Assembly: GCA_900299555.1 (NCBI GenBank)
Contig: OODV01000215.1
Location: forward strand, 1-34,956
Direction: 5' to 3'
Source of the DNA: an uncultured Endozoicomonas sp.
GTDB lineage: Bacteria > Pseudomonadota > Gammaproteobacteria > Pseudomonadales > Endozoicomonadaceae
Length of the DNA stretch: 34,956 bases
Shown here: piece after piece, positions 1 to 6,592 of the stretch
Position numbering within the stretch: the stretch's first letter is position 1
Layout of the letters: the number at the start of each line of letters is the position of its first letter
The notes under the pieces: model-generated
Databases searched by the model: none
What the model was told of the DNA's origin: nothing
What the model saw: only the letters and a program-made list of their open reading frames with translations
Made by a program: the position numbers and the translations under genes

Positions 1-156
1 AATGATCTTCTTGAAACGTGGCTCCCATGCATAAAACAGCCAGCGTTGCTGCTTCTTGTTACCAACAAATGACCACTGCTCATCCATTTCGAAGATAATC
101 TTGACCTGGGCATTTTCGAAGGGGAGTTGTGTTACTGTTGGCGGGTCGAGTTTTTT
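1..156 (-). CDS. insB: IS1 family InsB transposase, N-terminal part (cut by window edge)
   Basis: The -1 frame downstream of the insA slippery site stays open from about 155 to the window edge and reads LPFENAQVKIIFEMDEQWSF and onward to AWEPRFKKII. This is the conserved start of the IS1 transposase catalytic domain. It is made as an InsA-InsB fusion by programmed frameshifting, so it has no start codon of its own. The copy differs from the IS1-B insB at 461-748 (FVGNKKQQRW here, FVGSKKNQRW there), so the two are diverged elements and not a recent duplication. Confidence 0.85.
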
Positions 157-407
157 AAGCGAGCCAGTACAGTCGTTGGACTGATCTCAAGGACACGTCC
201 GATATCTCTGACCCCGGAGCCATTCACGGTCATCTTTATGATCTGCTCATGAGTACCAGGCAGATTGCCGTTATAGCGATACTCAAGTTGGAAGCTCTTA
301 TTACAGTCCTTGCATCGATACCGCTGGTGACCCGTCTCAGCTTTCCCGTTCTTAACAACATTGAACGTTTGTTGACAATGGATACAGGCAACTTGAACTA
401 CAGCCAT
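132..407 (-). CDS. insA: IS1 family InsA DNA-binding protein
   Basis: This 91-residue InsA protein of an IS1-family element binds the IS ends and represses or tunes transposition. The N-terminal part carries a four-cysteine zinc-ribbon pattern (CIHC, then CKDC about 22 residues later), followed by a helix-turn-helix-like segment (GSGVRDIGRVLEISPTTV). The length matches the family. The end of the gene carries a run AAAAAAC at 156-150 (minus strand), the classical IS1 slippery site. A -1 shift there enters the insB frame and makes the InsAB' transposase. The copy has no internal stops, so it may be functional if its 3' part is intact outside the window. Confidence 0.9.
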   Translation of the reverse strand: MAVVQVACIHCQQTFNVVKNGKAETGHQRYRCKDCNKSFQLEYRYNGNLPGTHEQIIKMTVNGSGVRDIGRVLEISPTTVLARLKNSTRQQ

Positions 408-460
408 AGATGACTCAAAAAGACAGGAATGTATCAGATCAACAGCTCTGACACATCACC

Positions 461-748
461 TCCTGAAATTCAGGTTTTGCCTCTCTATACGCTGAGTAAA
501 ATGCTTGCCAATAATATGTTTTTTCTCTGGTAACTGCTTCGCCCAGGATGCCCAGTCATCCGTACAGAAAAACTCAAATCGATAGGGTTCCAGCAATTTC
601 AGTAGCTTTTTTAGTGTCGCATCCGTTCGGCGACCAAATGCATGGGCAATTATCCGCTTGAAGCGTGGCTCCCAAGCATACCAGAGCCAGCGTTGATTTT
701 TCTTACTGCCTACGAATGACCACTGTTCATCCATCTCGCAGATCAACT
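461..748 (-). pseudogene. insB: IS1-B insB, internal fragment (split by IS66 element and by IS1-A)
   Basis: This fragment encodes most of an IS1 transposase, from LICEMDEQWSF to FTQRIERQNLNFR, including the TDDW and IERQN segments expected around the catalytic residues. Its 5' neighbour is at 4637-5028. The IS66 element 749-4636 sits between them, and joining the two at one copy of GATCAACT gives a continuous AKVKLICEMDEQW reading. The apparent ATG start at 770 is an artefact, because it lies in the IS66 terminal repeat. The 3' end is missing here because IS1-A is inserted at 460/461. About 30 C-terminal residues and the terminal repeat must lie beyond the left edge, or are lost. Confidence 0.9.
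741..748. repeat. Target-site duplication, left copy (GATCAACT)
   Basis: The octamer GATCAACT directly abuts the GTAAGCG terminus of the IS66-family element. An identical octamer at 4637-4644 abuts the other end. Eight bp is the duplication length known for the IS66 family. Confidence 0.92.
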
Positions 749-832
749 GTAAGCGCACGTTGAACTGCATCTACAATCCTTAAACCCAATCCTCGATACT
801 GATGCCTCATCAATTTCAATCATGAGTCATCC

Positions 833-1165
833 ATGTCAAACCATAAACGGAATTTCTGGATTCAACACATTAAAGCCTGGCAGCAGAGCGGTCTTTCCCG
901 AGCGGAGTATTTGAAAGCCCACCAACTGTCTGCCAGCCAGTTCAGTTACTACTACCGCAACCATTTCCCTGAAGCTTTACAGGTGGCAAAAGATTCTAAG
1001 CCTGCGGGGTTGGTTCAGGTGCAAGTGATAGAAGACCAACCCGTTCGAACCACTCACGCACCCTGCTTAACTCTATCGACACCCAAAGGGTATCGCATTG
1101 AACTTGAGTCAGGCTTTGATGCTGATTTATTGCAGAAAGTGCTCAGGGTTGTGGAAGCAGCATGA
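833..1165 (+). CDS. tnpA: IS66 family accessory protein TnpA
   Basis: TnpA is the first of the three proteins of IS66-family elements. It is small and basic and is thought to be a DNA-binding accessory factor needed with TnpB and TnpC for transposition. The 110-residue sequence has the family pattern near its N terminus (WQQSGLSRAEYLKAHQLSAS, then QFSYYYRN), resembling a short helix-turn-helix. The stop overlaps the start of tnpB in an ATGA junction, so the two are translationally coupled. The ATG at 833 has no clear Shine-Dalgarno sequence. An upstream ATG at 823 is in another frame. Confidence 0.9.
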   Translation: MSNHKRNFWIQHIKAWQQSGLSRAEYLKAHQLSASQFSYYYRNHFPEALQVAKDSKPAGLVQVQVIEDQPVRTTHAPCLTLSTPKGYRIELESGFDADLLQKVLRVVEAA

Positions 1166-1521
1166 TAACCGATACATCTCAACTGAAGGTGTATCTGGCA
1201 CCAGGCTCTACTGATATACGTAAGTCAATAGATGGTTTGGCGTTGCTGGTCAGTGAGGTGCTGGAACTCAATCCATTATCTGAAAGCCTGTTTGTTTTTT
1301 GTAATCGGGGACGGGATAAACTGAAAATCCTGCACTGGCAAACCAACGGTTTCTGGCTTTACTACCGTCGCCTGGAGAAAGGCCGCTTTAACTGGCCTCG
1401 AAGTGATTCACCGGATCAGACGATAGTCATCACCCGACGACAGCTAACCTGGCTACTTGATGGCTTGTCCATCCATCAGCAGAAAGCCCATGCCTGTGTC
1501 CAGTATTCATCCATGGTCTGA
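1162..1521 (+). CDS. tnpB: IS66 family accessory protein TnpB
   Basis: TnpB (IS66 Orf2) is the second accessory protein of the element. At 119 residues it is the usual length, and it carries the highly conserved core: GSTDIRKSIDGLALLV near the N terminus, then LFVFCNRGRDKLKIL, then GFWLYYRRLEKGRFNWP. Its biochemical role is not well defined in the family, but it is required for transposition of the three-gene members. The start ATG overlaps the tnpA stop. tnpC starts 61 bp after the tnpB stop. Confidence 0.93.
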   Translation: MITDTSQLKVYLAPGSTDIRKSIDGLALLVSEVLELNPLSESLFVFCNRGRDKLKILHWQTNGFWLYYRRLEKGRFNWPRSDSPDQTIVITRRQLTWLLDGLSIHQQKAHACVQYSSMV

Positions 1522-1582
1522 CAGGCATTGCCATGACCCATAGCAAAACATTGTGTCTGCTTTTTGATCAACACTGTTGCTC

Positions 1583-3154
1583 ATGGATACTAAACACTCT
1601 CCTTCCAGCTCTTGTATGGAGGCACTTCAGTCAGCCAATGAGCACCTTGAGTTACAACTCATCGAACTGAAGGCGAAGCTGGCATGGTACGAAGAACAAT
1701 ACCGGCTCTTCAAACATAAGCAGTTCGGCGCTGCCAGTGAACGCTATGAAGGTCAAGGACTTCTGTTTAACGAAGTGGAAGCAGAAGCAATAGAAGACGA
1801 AGAGCCAACGGAAGAGGACGAGTCACAGACCCAGATCGTCAGTACTCACACCCGAAAAAAGAAGACCGCCCGTCAATCTCTGAAAGACAATACCACCCTG
1901 GCTCGTTCCGTCGATACCATTGACCTGGCAGAGTGTGACAAGCTGTGTGGATGTGGCCTGCAACGCTTCCCCATGGGGGAGGAGATCAGCTACAAACTGA
2001 AGGTCGTCCCCGCCCAGGCTGAAATCATTGAGATCCACCGCCCGAAATATGGTTGCTCCTGTGAAGATGGCATTAAAATCGCTCCGATGCCCAAAATGCC
2101 GATTCCCAAAAGCATTGCCACCGCAGAGTTGCTGGCCTGGATCATTACCAGTAAGTATTGCGATGGCCTGCCATTGTATCGACTGGGTTTTATTGCCAAG
2201 CGGATGGGAGTCGAAATTGCCCGTGCCACCATGGCAGACTGGATGATCCGCAGTGCATTGCTGCTTGAACGGGTCTACCTGGCTCTGGTCGCACGAATGG
2301 TGGAACAAACCGCCTTGCAGGCTGATGAAACGCCTATACAAGTTTTGGATGAACCAGAACGGAACCCCCAAAGTAAATCCTGTATGTGGATTTACCGGAC
2401 TACCGGAATGCAGGGGGCACCTGTGATCCTTTATGACTACCAGACTGGCAGAGGACACGAGCACCCTGATGCCTTTCTGCAAGGATTCAAAGGCTACCTT
2501 CAGTGCGATGGTATGTCGGCCTATAAAGCCCTGAGCGAGAAACGCCATGGCATCAGACTGGTGGGATGCATGGCTCATCTGCGCCAGAAGTTTAAGGAAG
2601 CCCTGGATGCCATGCCTAAAAAGGATCAGCAGGCCAAAAAAATCAGCCGATCCGAACAGGCTTTGAACATGATCCGTAACCTGTATGCCATTGAGCAGCG
2701 GATTAAAGACAAGAGTGAAGGAGAACGCTACCGAATCCGGCAGGAAGAGAGCAAGCCAGTGCTGGACAAGTTAAAGCAGTGGCTTGATAAGCAGCAGGCA
2801 CTGGTTCCCCCGAAAAGCCTGTTAGGCAAGGCCATTACCTATGGTCAAAACCAATGGCCCTACCTCGTTCGATACCTGGAAAGCGGTTTGCTGGATATTG
2901 ATAACAATGCTGCCGAGCGAGCGATCAAACCCTTTGTGATTGGCCGCAAGAACTGGCTCTTTGCCCATAGTGTCAAAGGTGCTCGTGCAAGTGCCATTTT
3001 GTACAGCCTGTTAGAAACTGCCAAGGCAAATGGGCTGGAGCCGTTCGCCTGGCTGACGTATGTCCTAAAGCAACTGCCAGAGCTGGGGCCAGATGACAGT
3101 GTTGACTATTTGCTCCCGATGAATTTAACTCCAGCAGATATTGGCCAAGCCTGA
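1583..3154 (+). CDS. tnpC: IS66 family transposase TnpC
   Basis: TnpC is the catalytic transposase of the IS66 element, a DDE enzyme of 523 residues from the ATG at 1583 (a TTG at 1577 is in frame but less likely). Residues about 10-55 are a leucine-rich, coiled-coil-like segment. A Cys-rich zinc-binding part follows (CDKLCGCGLQRF, later YGCSC). The catalytic triad can be placed: Asp248 in QADETPIQVL, Asp309 in QCDGMSAYKAL and Glu445 in DNNAAERAIKPFVIGRKNW. No frameshift or stop is seen, so the enzyme could be active. The gene is followed by a non-coding gap of 120 bp and then the passenger gene in the same orientation. Confidence 0.95.
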   Translation: MDTKHSPSSSCMEALQSANEHLELQLIELKAKLAWYEEQYRLFKHKQFGAASERYEGQGLLFNEVEAEAIEDEEPTEEDESQTQIVSTHTRKKKTARQSLKDNTTLARSVDTIDLAECDKLCGCGLQRFPMGEEISYKLKVVPAQAEIIEIHRPKYGCSCEDGIKIAPMPKMPIPKSIATAELLAWIITSKYCDGLPLYRLGFIAKRMGVEIARATMADWMIRSALLLERVYLALVARMVEQTALQADETPIQVLDEPERNPQSKSCMWIYRTTGMQGAPVILYDYQTGRGHEHPDAFLQGFKGYLQCDGMSAYKALSEKRHGIRLVGCMAHLRQKFKEALDAMPKKDQQAKKISRSEQALNMIRNLYAIEQRIKDKSEGERYRIRQEESKPVLDKLKQWLDKQQALVPPKSLLGKAITYGQNQWPYLVRYLESGLLDIDNNAAERAIKPFVIGRKNWLFAHSVKGARASAILYSLLETAKANGLEPFAWLTYVLKQLPELGPDDSVDYLLPMNLTPADIGQA

Positions 3155-3225
3155 TTTATAGGGAGGCTCTAACTTTCCCTCCCCTCTTCGATACCACTGT
3201 ATTGAACCAATAGAGCCAGAGATAG

Positions 3226-3238
3226 TCACTATTAGTGA
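3226..3238. promoter_or_regulatory. 13-bp palindrome upstream of passenger gene
   Basis: TCACTATTAGTGA is a perfect palindrome around its central T. It lies 37 bp before the ATG of the TPR passenger gene, in the AT-rich stretch between tnpC and that gene. A TTGAAC at 3203-3208 could be a -35 element, but no convincing -10 follows. The palindrome could be an operator of the passenger gene, which would then have its own promoter. This is inference only. Confidence 0.3.
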
Positions 3239-3274
3239 ATAACCACTACGACTTATCATTTGTATTTACTATAT

Positions 3275-4576
3275 ATGGATTCTCATCCCCCTTACTGGCC
3301 TCCCCATCAACCTCAAGTATCCTCCTCTGAACATCAGCACGTAAAAGGGCATCGGTCACTTTATGCTCAGGCAGGTCATAGACAGGTGGGATTCATACAA
3401 CACTCACAAGGACAACCAGCCCCTCACCCCGATTTGTCGATGCCAAACCATGACCTTGCGGGCCACGGATTACATCCGCGGTTTCAAGCATTATCCCTTC
3501 GAGACCAATCCCATGTTCAGCCAGGAAGATGTTATATACAGCAGGGTAATGAACAGTGTTTCAGTGAGGGGTTTGAATCCATAAAACAGAATCCACAACA
3601 AGCTCTCAACATCGCAGAAGGTATATTGGCTCAGGGTGCCAATCTTTCTTTGCATGAGACTCAACGTGCATACCTGTTAAATGTGAGAGCACTCTTTCAG
3701 TTAGGGCGTTTTGATGATTGTCTGCTTAAATTTGAAACATTGGATAAGAGCCGGATTCCATTAAATAACGGATTACGGATGGCAAAAGGCAGAGTGCTTC
3801 AGGCCAAGTTCAGACTCACGGAAGCACTGCCTATTTTTCAAGAGCTTTATACTCGCTCAAAAAATGAAAAAGACGTAAAAGTTAATGGACTGGCCCTTGG
3901 CCGGCAATACCAGGACATGGGACAGCATCAGGAGGCGCTGACGATCTTTAAGAAGCTGCGCACCGACCGCTCCGGGCATGAAGGCACTCCCTGCAACGAC
4001 AAGGAAGTTGAACTGGCCCTTGGCCGGCAATACCAGGACATGGGACAGCATCAGGAGGCGCTGACGATCTTTAAGAAGCTGCGCACCGACCGCTCCGGGC
4101 ATGAAGGCACTCCCTGCAACGACAAGGAAGTTGAACTGGCCCTTGGCGATATTTCTGTCGATTTAATGAACTGGCATCAGTTCGACCAAATGCAGCTTGA
4201 TGAAAAGGGCTTTGTAGGGCCAGAAGTGGACTTATGTATCAGCGTCCGTTACTTCAGAGAATGCATTTATTCTTGTCAAGATAAGGAAATTTCAGGACTT
4301 TTGACCAAAGCCATTAATCATGCATGTGATGCAATAGAAAAAAGTCAGTATATCGATGCTTCATCTCTTAGCCAGTTAGGACACTGTCTTCGTATCGCAG
4401 CATTACTACCTGTTGGGAAAGCACCGGATACCTTTGCAAAAGATGAATTGAACAAACTTTCTTCTACCTTTTTTACTGAAGCTAATAAACGAGCCCCTAA
4501 CAGGCAGGACCGGCTCAAAAATGAAGATTGGAGGAACACAGAACGTGATTTTTTAGCAAGGCTATCCTCAGGATAA
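3275..4576 (+). CDS. TPR-repeat protein, passenger gene of the IS66 element
   Basis: This is a 433-residue protein of unknown function inside the IS66 element. Residues 1-90 are rich in His, Gln and Pro (begins MDSHPPYWPPHQPQ) and match no domain I recognise. From about residue 95 the sequence is helical and TPR-like (ALNIAEGILAQ, RALFQLGRFDDCLLKFETL, EALPIFQELY). Residues 206-246 and 247-287 are two identical 41-residue TPR-type units (LALGRQYQDMGQHQEALTIF and so on) encoded by a perfect 123-bp tandem repeat, followed by the first four residues of a third unit. The C-terminal 145 residues are helical without a known motif. There is no signal peptide or membrane segment. The ATG at 3275 was chosen over an in-frame TTG at 3260; neither has a good ribosome binding site. 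TPR proteins usually mediate protein-protein contacts. A role in host interaction or in transposition is possible but unproven. Confidence 0.75.
   Translation: MDSHPPYWPPHQPQVSSSEHQHVKGHRSLYAQAGHRQVGFIQHSQGQPAPHPDLSMPNHDLAGHGLHPRFQALSLRDQSHVQPGRCYIQQGNEQCFSEGFESIKQNPQQALNIAEGILAQGANLSLHETQRAYLLNVRALFQLGRFDDCLLKFETLDKSRIPLNNGLRMAKGRVLQAKFRLTEALPIFQELYTRSKNEKDVKVNGLALGRQYQDMGQHQEALTIFKKLRTDRSGHEGTPCNDKEVELALGRQYQDMGQHQEALTIFKKLRTDRSGHEGTPCNDKEVELALGDISVDLMNWHQFDQMQLDEKGFVGPEVDLCISVRYFRECIYSCQDKEISGLLTKAINHACDAIEKSQYIDASSLSQLGHCLRIAALLPVGKAPDTFAKDELNKLSSTFFTEANKRAPNRQDRLKNEDWRNTERDFLARLSSG
3890..4147 (+). repeat. Perfect 123-bp tandem duplication (2.1 copies)
   Basis: Copy 1 is 3890-4012 and copy 2 is 4013-4135. 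They are identical, and 12 bases of a third copy (CTGGCCCTTGGC) follow at 4136-4147. The unit is 41 codons, so copy-number changes keep the reading frame. By hand count the unit is about 59 percent G+C, clearly richer than the flanking parts of the same gene. Exact identity means recent duplication or ongoing homogenisation. Confidence 0.97.
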
Positions 4577-4636
4577 CCTGTTTTCTCTAACAAACTCAGC
4601 CTTAGTATTGCAATATGCGGTTGACCGACCGCTTAC

Positions 4637-4644
4637 GATCAACT
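4637..4644. repeat. Target-site duplication, right copy (GATCAACT)
   Basis: This is identical to 741-748. It directly follows the terminal CGCTTAC of the IS66 element and belongs to the insB gene of IS1-B (codons for K-L-I). Confidence 0.92.
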
Positions 4645-4674
4645 TAACCTTCGCATTCTCGAATGGAAACTCTG

Positions 4675-4950
4675 TTACTGCTGGCGGCGATAGTCTTTTA
4701 AGTGGGCGATAACAGTAGTTCGGCTGATATTGAGGTATCGCTCAATGTCTCTGACACCAGAGCCATTATGGGTTAGCCGAACAATCCTTTCATGTATACC
4801 TGGTTGGTTAGCGTTGTAGAGATAATCCAGCTGAAAGGTCTTGTTGCAACTTCGACATAGGAACCTTTGGAGCTCTGATCAGGCCTTTCCATTTCTGACA
4901 ATATCATCAGGTTTACGACAGTGAATACAGACAACTTCAATAAAAGCCAT
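4675..4950 (-). pseudogene. insA: IS1-B insA, inactivated by an internal TGA
   Basis: On the minus strand the reading from the ATG at 4950 is MAFIEVVCIHCRKPDDIVRN, then GKA and a TGA stop at 4881-4879. It then continues as SELQRFLCRSCNKTFQLDYL through a complete InsA to a TAA at 4677-4675. Total length is the same 276 bp as the intact copy at 132-407. Besides the nonsense codon, the slippery heptamer is degraded: the corresponding stretch reads TTAAAAGAC, not TTAAAAAAC, so frameshifting into insB should also fail. Both defects mark this copy as dead even before the IS66 insertion is considered. An apparent 67-residue ORF in another frame here is not a gene. Confidence 0.9.
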
Positions 4951-5046
4951 GGCAGTACAGAACAAAAGACTGGCATAGTAGCAGACTTCAGTTTAATTAA
5001 TAGTCATCAACTCTTTTGAACCTTCACCAAAAAAACAATAAAGGAA

Positions 5047-5067
5047 AGCTGCCATAACATGGCAGCT
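5047..5067 (-). terminator. Rho-independent terminator of the hydrolase gene
   Basis: The stem AGCTGCCAT and ATGGCAGCT (9 perfect bp) closes a 3-nt loop. On the minus strand it is followed by TTTCCTTTATTGTTTTTTT. It lies 9 bp after the stop codon of the gene at 5076-6173. Confidence 0.85.
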
Positions 5068-5075
5068 ATAGCAGA

Positions 5076-6173
5076 TTAAAGATCGTGCAATGGGTTTTGG
5101 GACCACGGAGACCTGAAAAGGTCATTCAGTGATTGATCATCAACCAACCCCACCTTCTCAAACTTCCACTGAGGATTTCTGTCCTTATCAACCAGTAGCG
5201 AGCGGACACCTTCACAAAAATCGCCATGTAGAACAGCATTAACAGAGAGCACAAGTTCACTCTGAAAAGCTTCTTTGAGCGACATATGACGAGCCTGTTG
5301 CAACTGTCGATAACCAATGGCTGAAGACAAGGGTGACCCATGCAAAGCCGTTTTACGAGCAGCCAGAAGCCAATCATCCTCCGTCTCAAGATTCTCAAGT
5401 GCAGACATGACATCAACCAACGAGGGCTGATCCATCAATGCAGCAATTAAGTCTCTATGCTCCCGCACTTTTGAATAAGGCAGCCAACCTGCACTTCTTT
5501 CCCTGTACTTCTGAAGAACACCGTATACGACAGTATTGGCATCACTGCCTGTCCAGTCAGCCTTCTGCATAGACTCAATAACATTGTCCCGAAAAGCATG
5601 GTCTATAAACCGGTTCGCCAGGCCAACGTAGATTGCATCAGCCGCGTTCAATCGACACCCGGTCAATGCCATAAACAGGCCAATTTTTGCAGGCAAATGG
5701 CTGAGTATCCAGCTACCGGCAACATCAGGATAGAGTCCAATGCTGATTTCAGGCATTGCCAGCATCGATGTGTCTGTTACGACTCTGAAGTCAGCACCAG
5801 CCATCAGGCCGATCCCTCCGCCCATTACTATGCCATTACCCCAGCATACAACGGGTTTAGGGTAAGAATGTATCATGTAATCAACACGATATTCTGTCTC
5901 AAAGAAATGCCGGGGAACCTCCCTATTACCATCAATGACAGCCTGCCTCAGTGCACGCACGTCACCACCAGCACAAAATGCCTTTTCACCACTTCCCTCA
6001 ATGAAAACAGCAACGATATCATTGTCATCACGCCAACCAGAAAGCTGGTTGAAAAGCAGGTCAATCATGGCTTGATTTAATGCATTCAATGCCTTTTCAG
6101 CATTCAGCGTGATCAAACCAATTTTTTTATTATCATGGGCAGTCAGTTCGGAAAACAGAACGTCAGTGGCCAT
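5076..6173 (-). CDS. Enoyl-CoA hydratase/isomerase family, 3-hydroxyisobutyryl-CoA hydrolase-like
   Basis: This is a crotonase-fold protein of 365 residues, the length of the 3-hydroxyisobutyryl-CoA hydrolase subgroup; plain enoyl-CoA hydratases are about 260 residues. HIBYL-CoA hydrolase releases 3-hydroxyisobutyrate in valine breakdown. Signatures are the oxyanion-hole segment KAFCAGGDVRAL (residues about 65-76), the segment NGIVMGGGIGLM, and MPEISIGLYPDVAGSWIL followed by ALTGCRLNAADA. The start at 6173 (MATDVLFSEL) is preceded by AAGGGG at good spacing; the ORF extends upstream but without a better site. No other valine-degradation genes are nearby, so the substrate is inferred from family length and motifs only. 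The gene stands alone with its own terminator. Confidence 0.85.
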   Translation of the reverse strand: MATDVLFSELTAHDNKKIGLITLNAEKALNALNQAMIDLLFNQLSGWRDDNDIVAVFIEGSGEKAFCAGGDVRALRQAVIDGNREVPRHFFETEYRVDYMIHSYPKPVVCWGNGIVMGGGIGLMAGADFRVVTDTSMLAMPEISIGLYPDVAGSWILSHLPAKIGLFMALTGCRLNAADAIYVGLANRFIDHAFRDNVIESMQKADWTGSDANTVVYGVLQKYRERSAGWLPYSKVREHRDLIAALMDQPSLVDVMSALENLETEDDWLLAARKTALHGSPLSSAIGYRQLQQARHMSLKEAFQSELVLSVNAVLHGDFCEGVRSLLVDKDRNPQWKFEKVGLVDDQSLNDLFRSPWSQNPLHDL

Positions 6174-6204
6174 ATAAATTACCCCTTCATATCCGTTGGG
6201 AAAA

Positions 6205-6233
6205 AGCATATGTAACTGAGCAGTGATTATCAA
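6205..6233 (-). promoter_or_regulatory. Candidate sigma70 promoter of the hydrolase gene
   Basis: On the minus strand TTGATA (6233-6228), a 17-bp spacer and TATGCT (6210-6205) form a fair sigma70 promoter. The start site would fall about 25 nt before the ATG at 6173. Confidence 0.4.
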
Positions 6234-6550
6234 TGAAAATACCACAAAGAGTACAAATCATGGTAAAAATTAATTATGCAACCAACTATTATCCACTAAA
6301 AAGACTAGACCTAATAGATTAAATATCCATTTAAAGGATACATTAACTATCCAGCATAAGTGCCGCTAAGATATAGCATTTATCATATAACTCTTTTAAA
6401 CACTTACCACCAATAAACGACAAAGATAAAATAAAGTTTAATCAAAACAGGTACTTGTTTTTCAACATACATCTCGGATGGTAATGAGAATAGCCAGTAA
6501 GGGTTCAGCGCAAATCTTGTCAAGAATTTATAGGAAAAGAAAGCTCGGGG
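6234..6550. other. Intergenic stretch, AT-rich
   Basis: This is about 320 bp between the hydrolase promoter and the 3' end of the M16 protease gene. It is AT-rich, with scattered ATs and short stop-riddled frames. I see no gene, tRNA or repeat in it. Confidence 0.5.
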
Positions 6551-6592
6551 CAGCTGATAGCTACCCTGAACGCGATGCTGAACTATCGGCTG
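6551..6592 (-). terminator. Possible terminator overlapping the M16 protease stop codon
   Basis: The arms CAGCCGATAG (6592-6583) and CTATCAGCTG (6560-6551) pair at 9 of 10 positions on the minus strand, around a 22-nt loop. They are followed by CCCCGAGCTTTCTTTTCC. The stop codon TAG is inside the stem. The long loop and weak T tract make it uncertain. Confidence 0.4.

Larger units (their letters stand above)
1..460 (-). mobile_element. IS1-family element IS1-A, 5' part (continues past left edge)
   Basis: This is the 5' end of an IS1-family insertion sequence, read on the minus strand. Its terminal inverted repeat is 438-460 and begins GGTGATGTGTCAGAGC on the minus strand. It resembles the IS1 ends at 5006-5028 and 34695-34717. 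The element contains insA and the start of insB, and the rest lies outside the window. It cuts the older IS1-B exactly at 460/461, inside insB codons reading IERQNLNFR. The target duplication would begin at 461 but cannot be confirmed without the other end. Confidence 0.9.
749..4636 (+). mobile_element. IS66-family transposon with TPR passenger gene (3888 bp, complete)
   Basis: The element is complete and is delimited by sequence evidence alone. Its ends are GTAAGCGCACGTTGAACTG at 749 and, on the minus strand, GTAAGCGGTCGGTCAACCG at 4636. These imperfect inverted repeats match at 17 of the first 22 positions and start with the GTAAGC typical of IS66. They are flanked by the exact 8-bp duplication GATCAACT (741-748 and 4637-4644). 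Inside, in order and all on the plus strand, are tnpA, tnpB, tnpC and a TPR-protein gene (3275-4576), with only 60 bp from that gene's stop to the right end. An ordinary three-gene IS66 is about 2.5 kb; the extra length is the passenger gene. It is inserted in the insB gene of IS1-B. Confidence 0.93.
4637..5028 (-). mobile_element. IS1-B, 5' part (older IS1-family element, split)
   Basis: This is the 5' third of the IS1-family element whose continuation is at 461-748. The terminal inverted repeat at 5006-5028 reads GGTGAAGGTTCAAAAGAGTT on the minus strand, close to the IS1-C end at 34695 (GGTGATGTATCAAAACTGTT). It contains a defective insA and the first codons of insB (FPFENAKVKLI). The element lies 19 bp from the terminator hairpin of the next gene. 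Confidence 0.88.

Noticed and set aside
1823..2578. 251-codon minus-strand frame inside tnpC
   Set aside because: Antisense to the catalytic region of the IS66 transposase; no known domain, explained by codon use of tnpC.
3857..4102. Minus-strand frame with an internal repeat
   Set aside because: The repetition is only the reverse strand of the 123-bp duplication in the TPR gene.
4773..4976. 67-codon minus-strand frame in the IS1-B remnant
   Set aside because: The true reading is the neighbouring frame, a full-length InsA with one TGA; this frame is a shadow.
5598..6080. 160-codon plus-strand frame opposite the hydrolase gene
   Set aside because: Antisense to conserved crotonase motifs; no domain or ribosome binding site.
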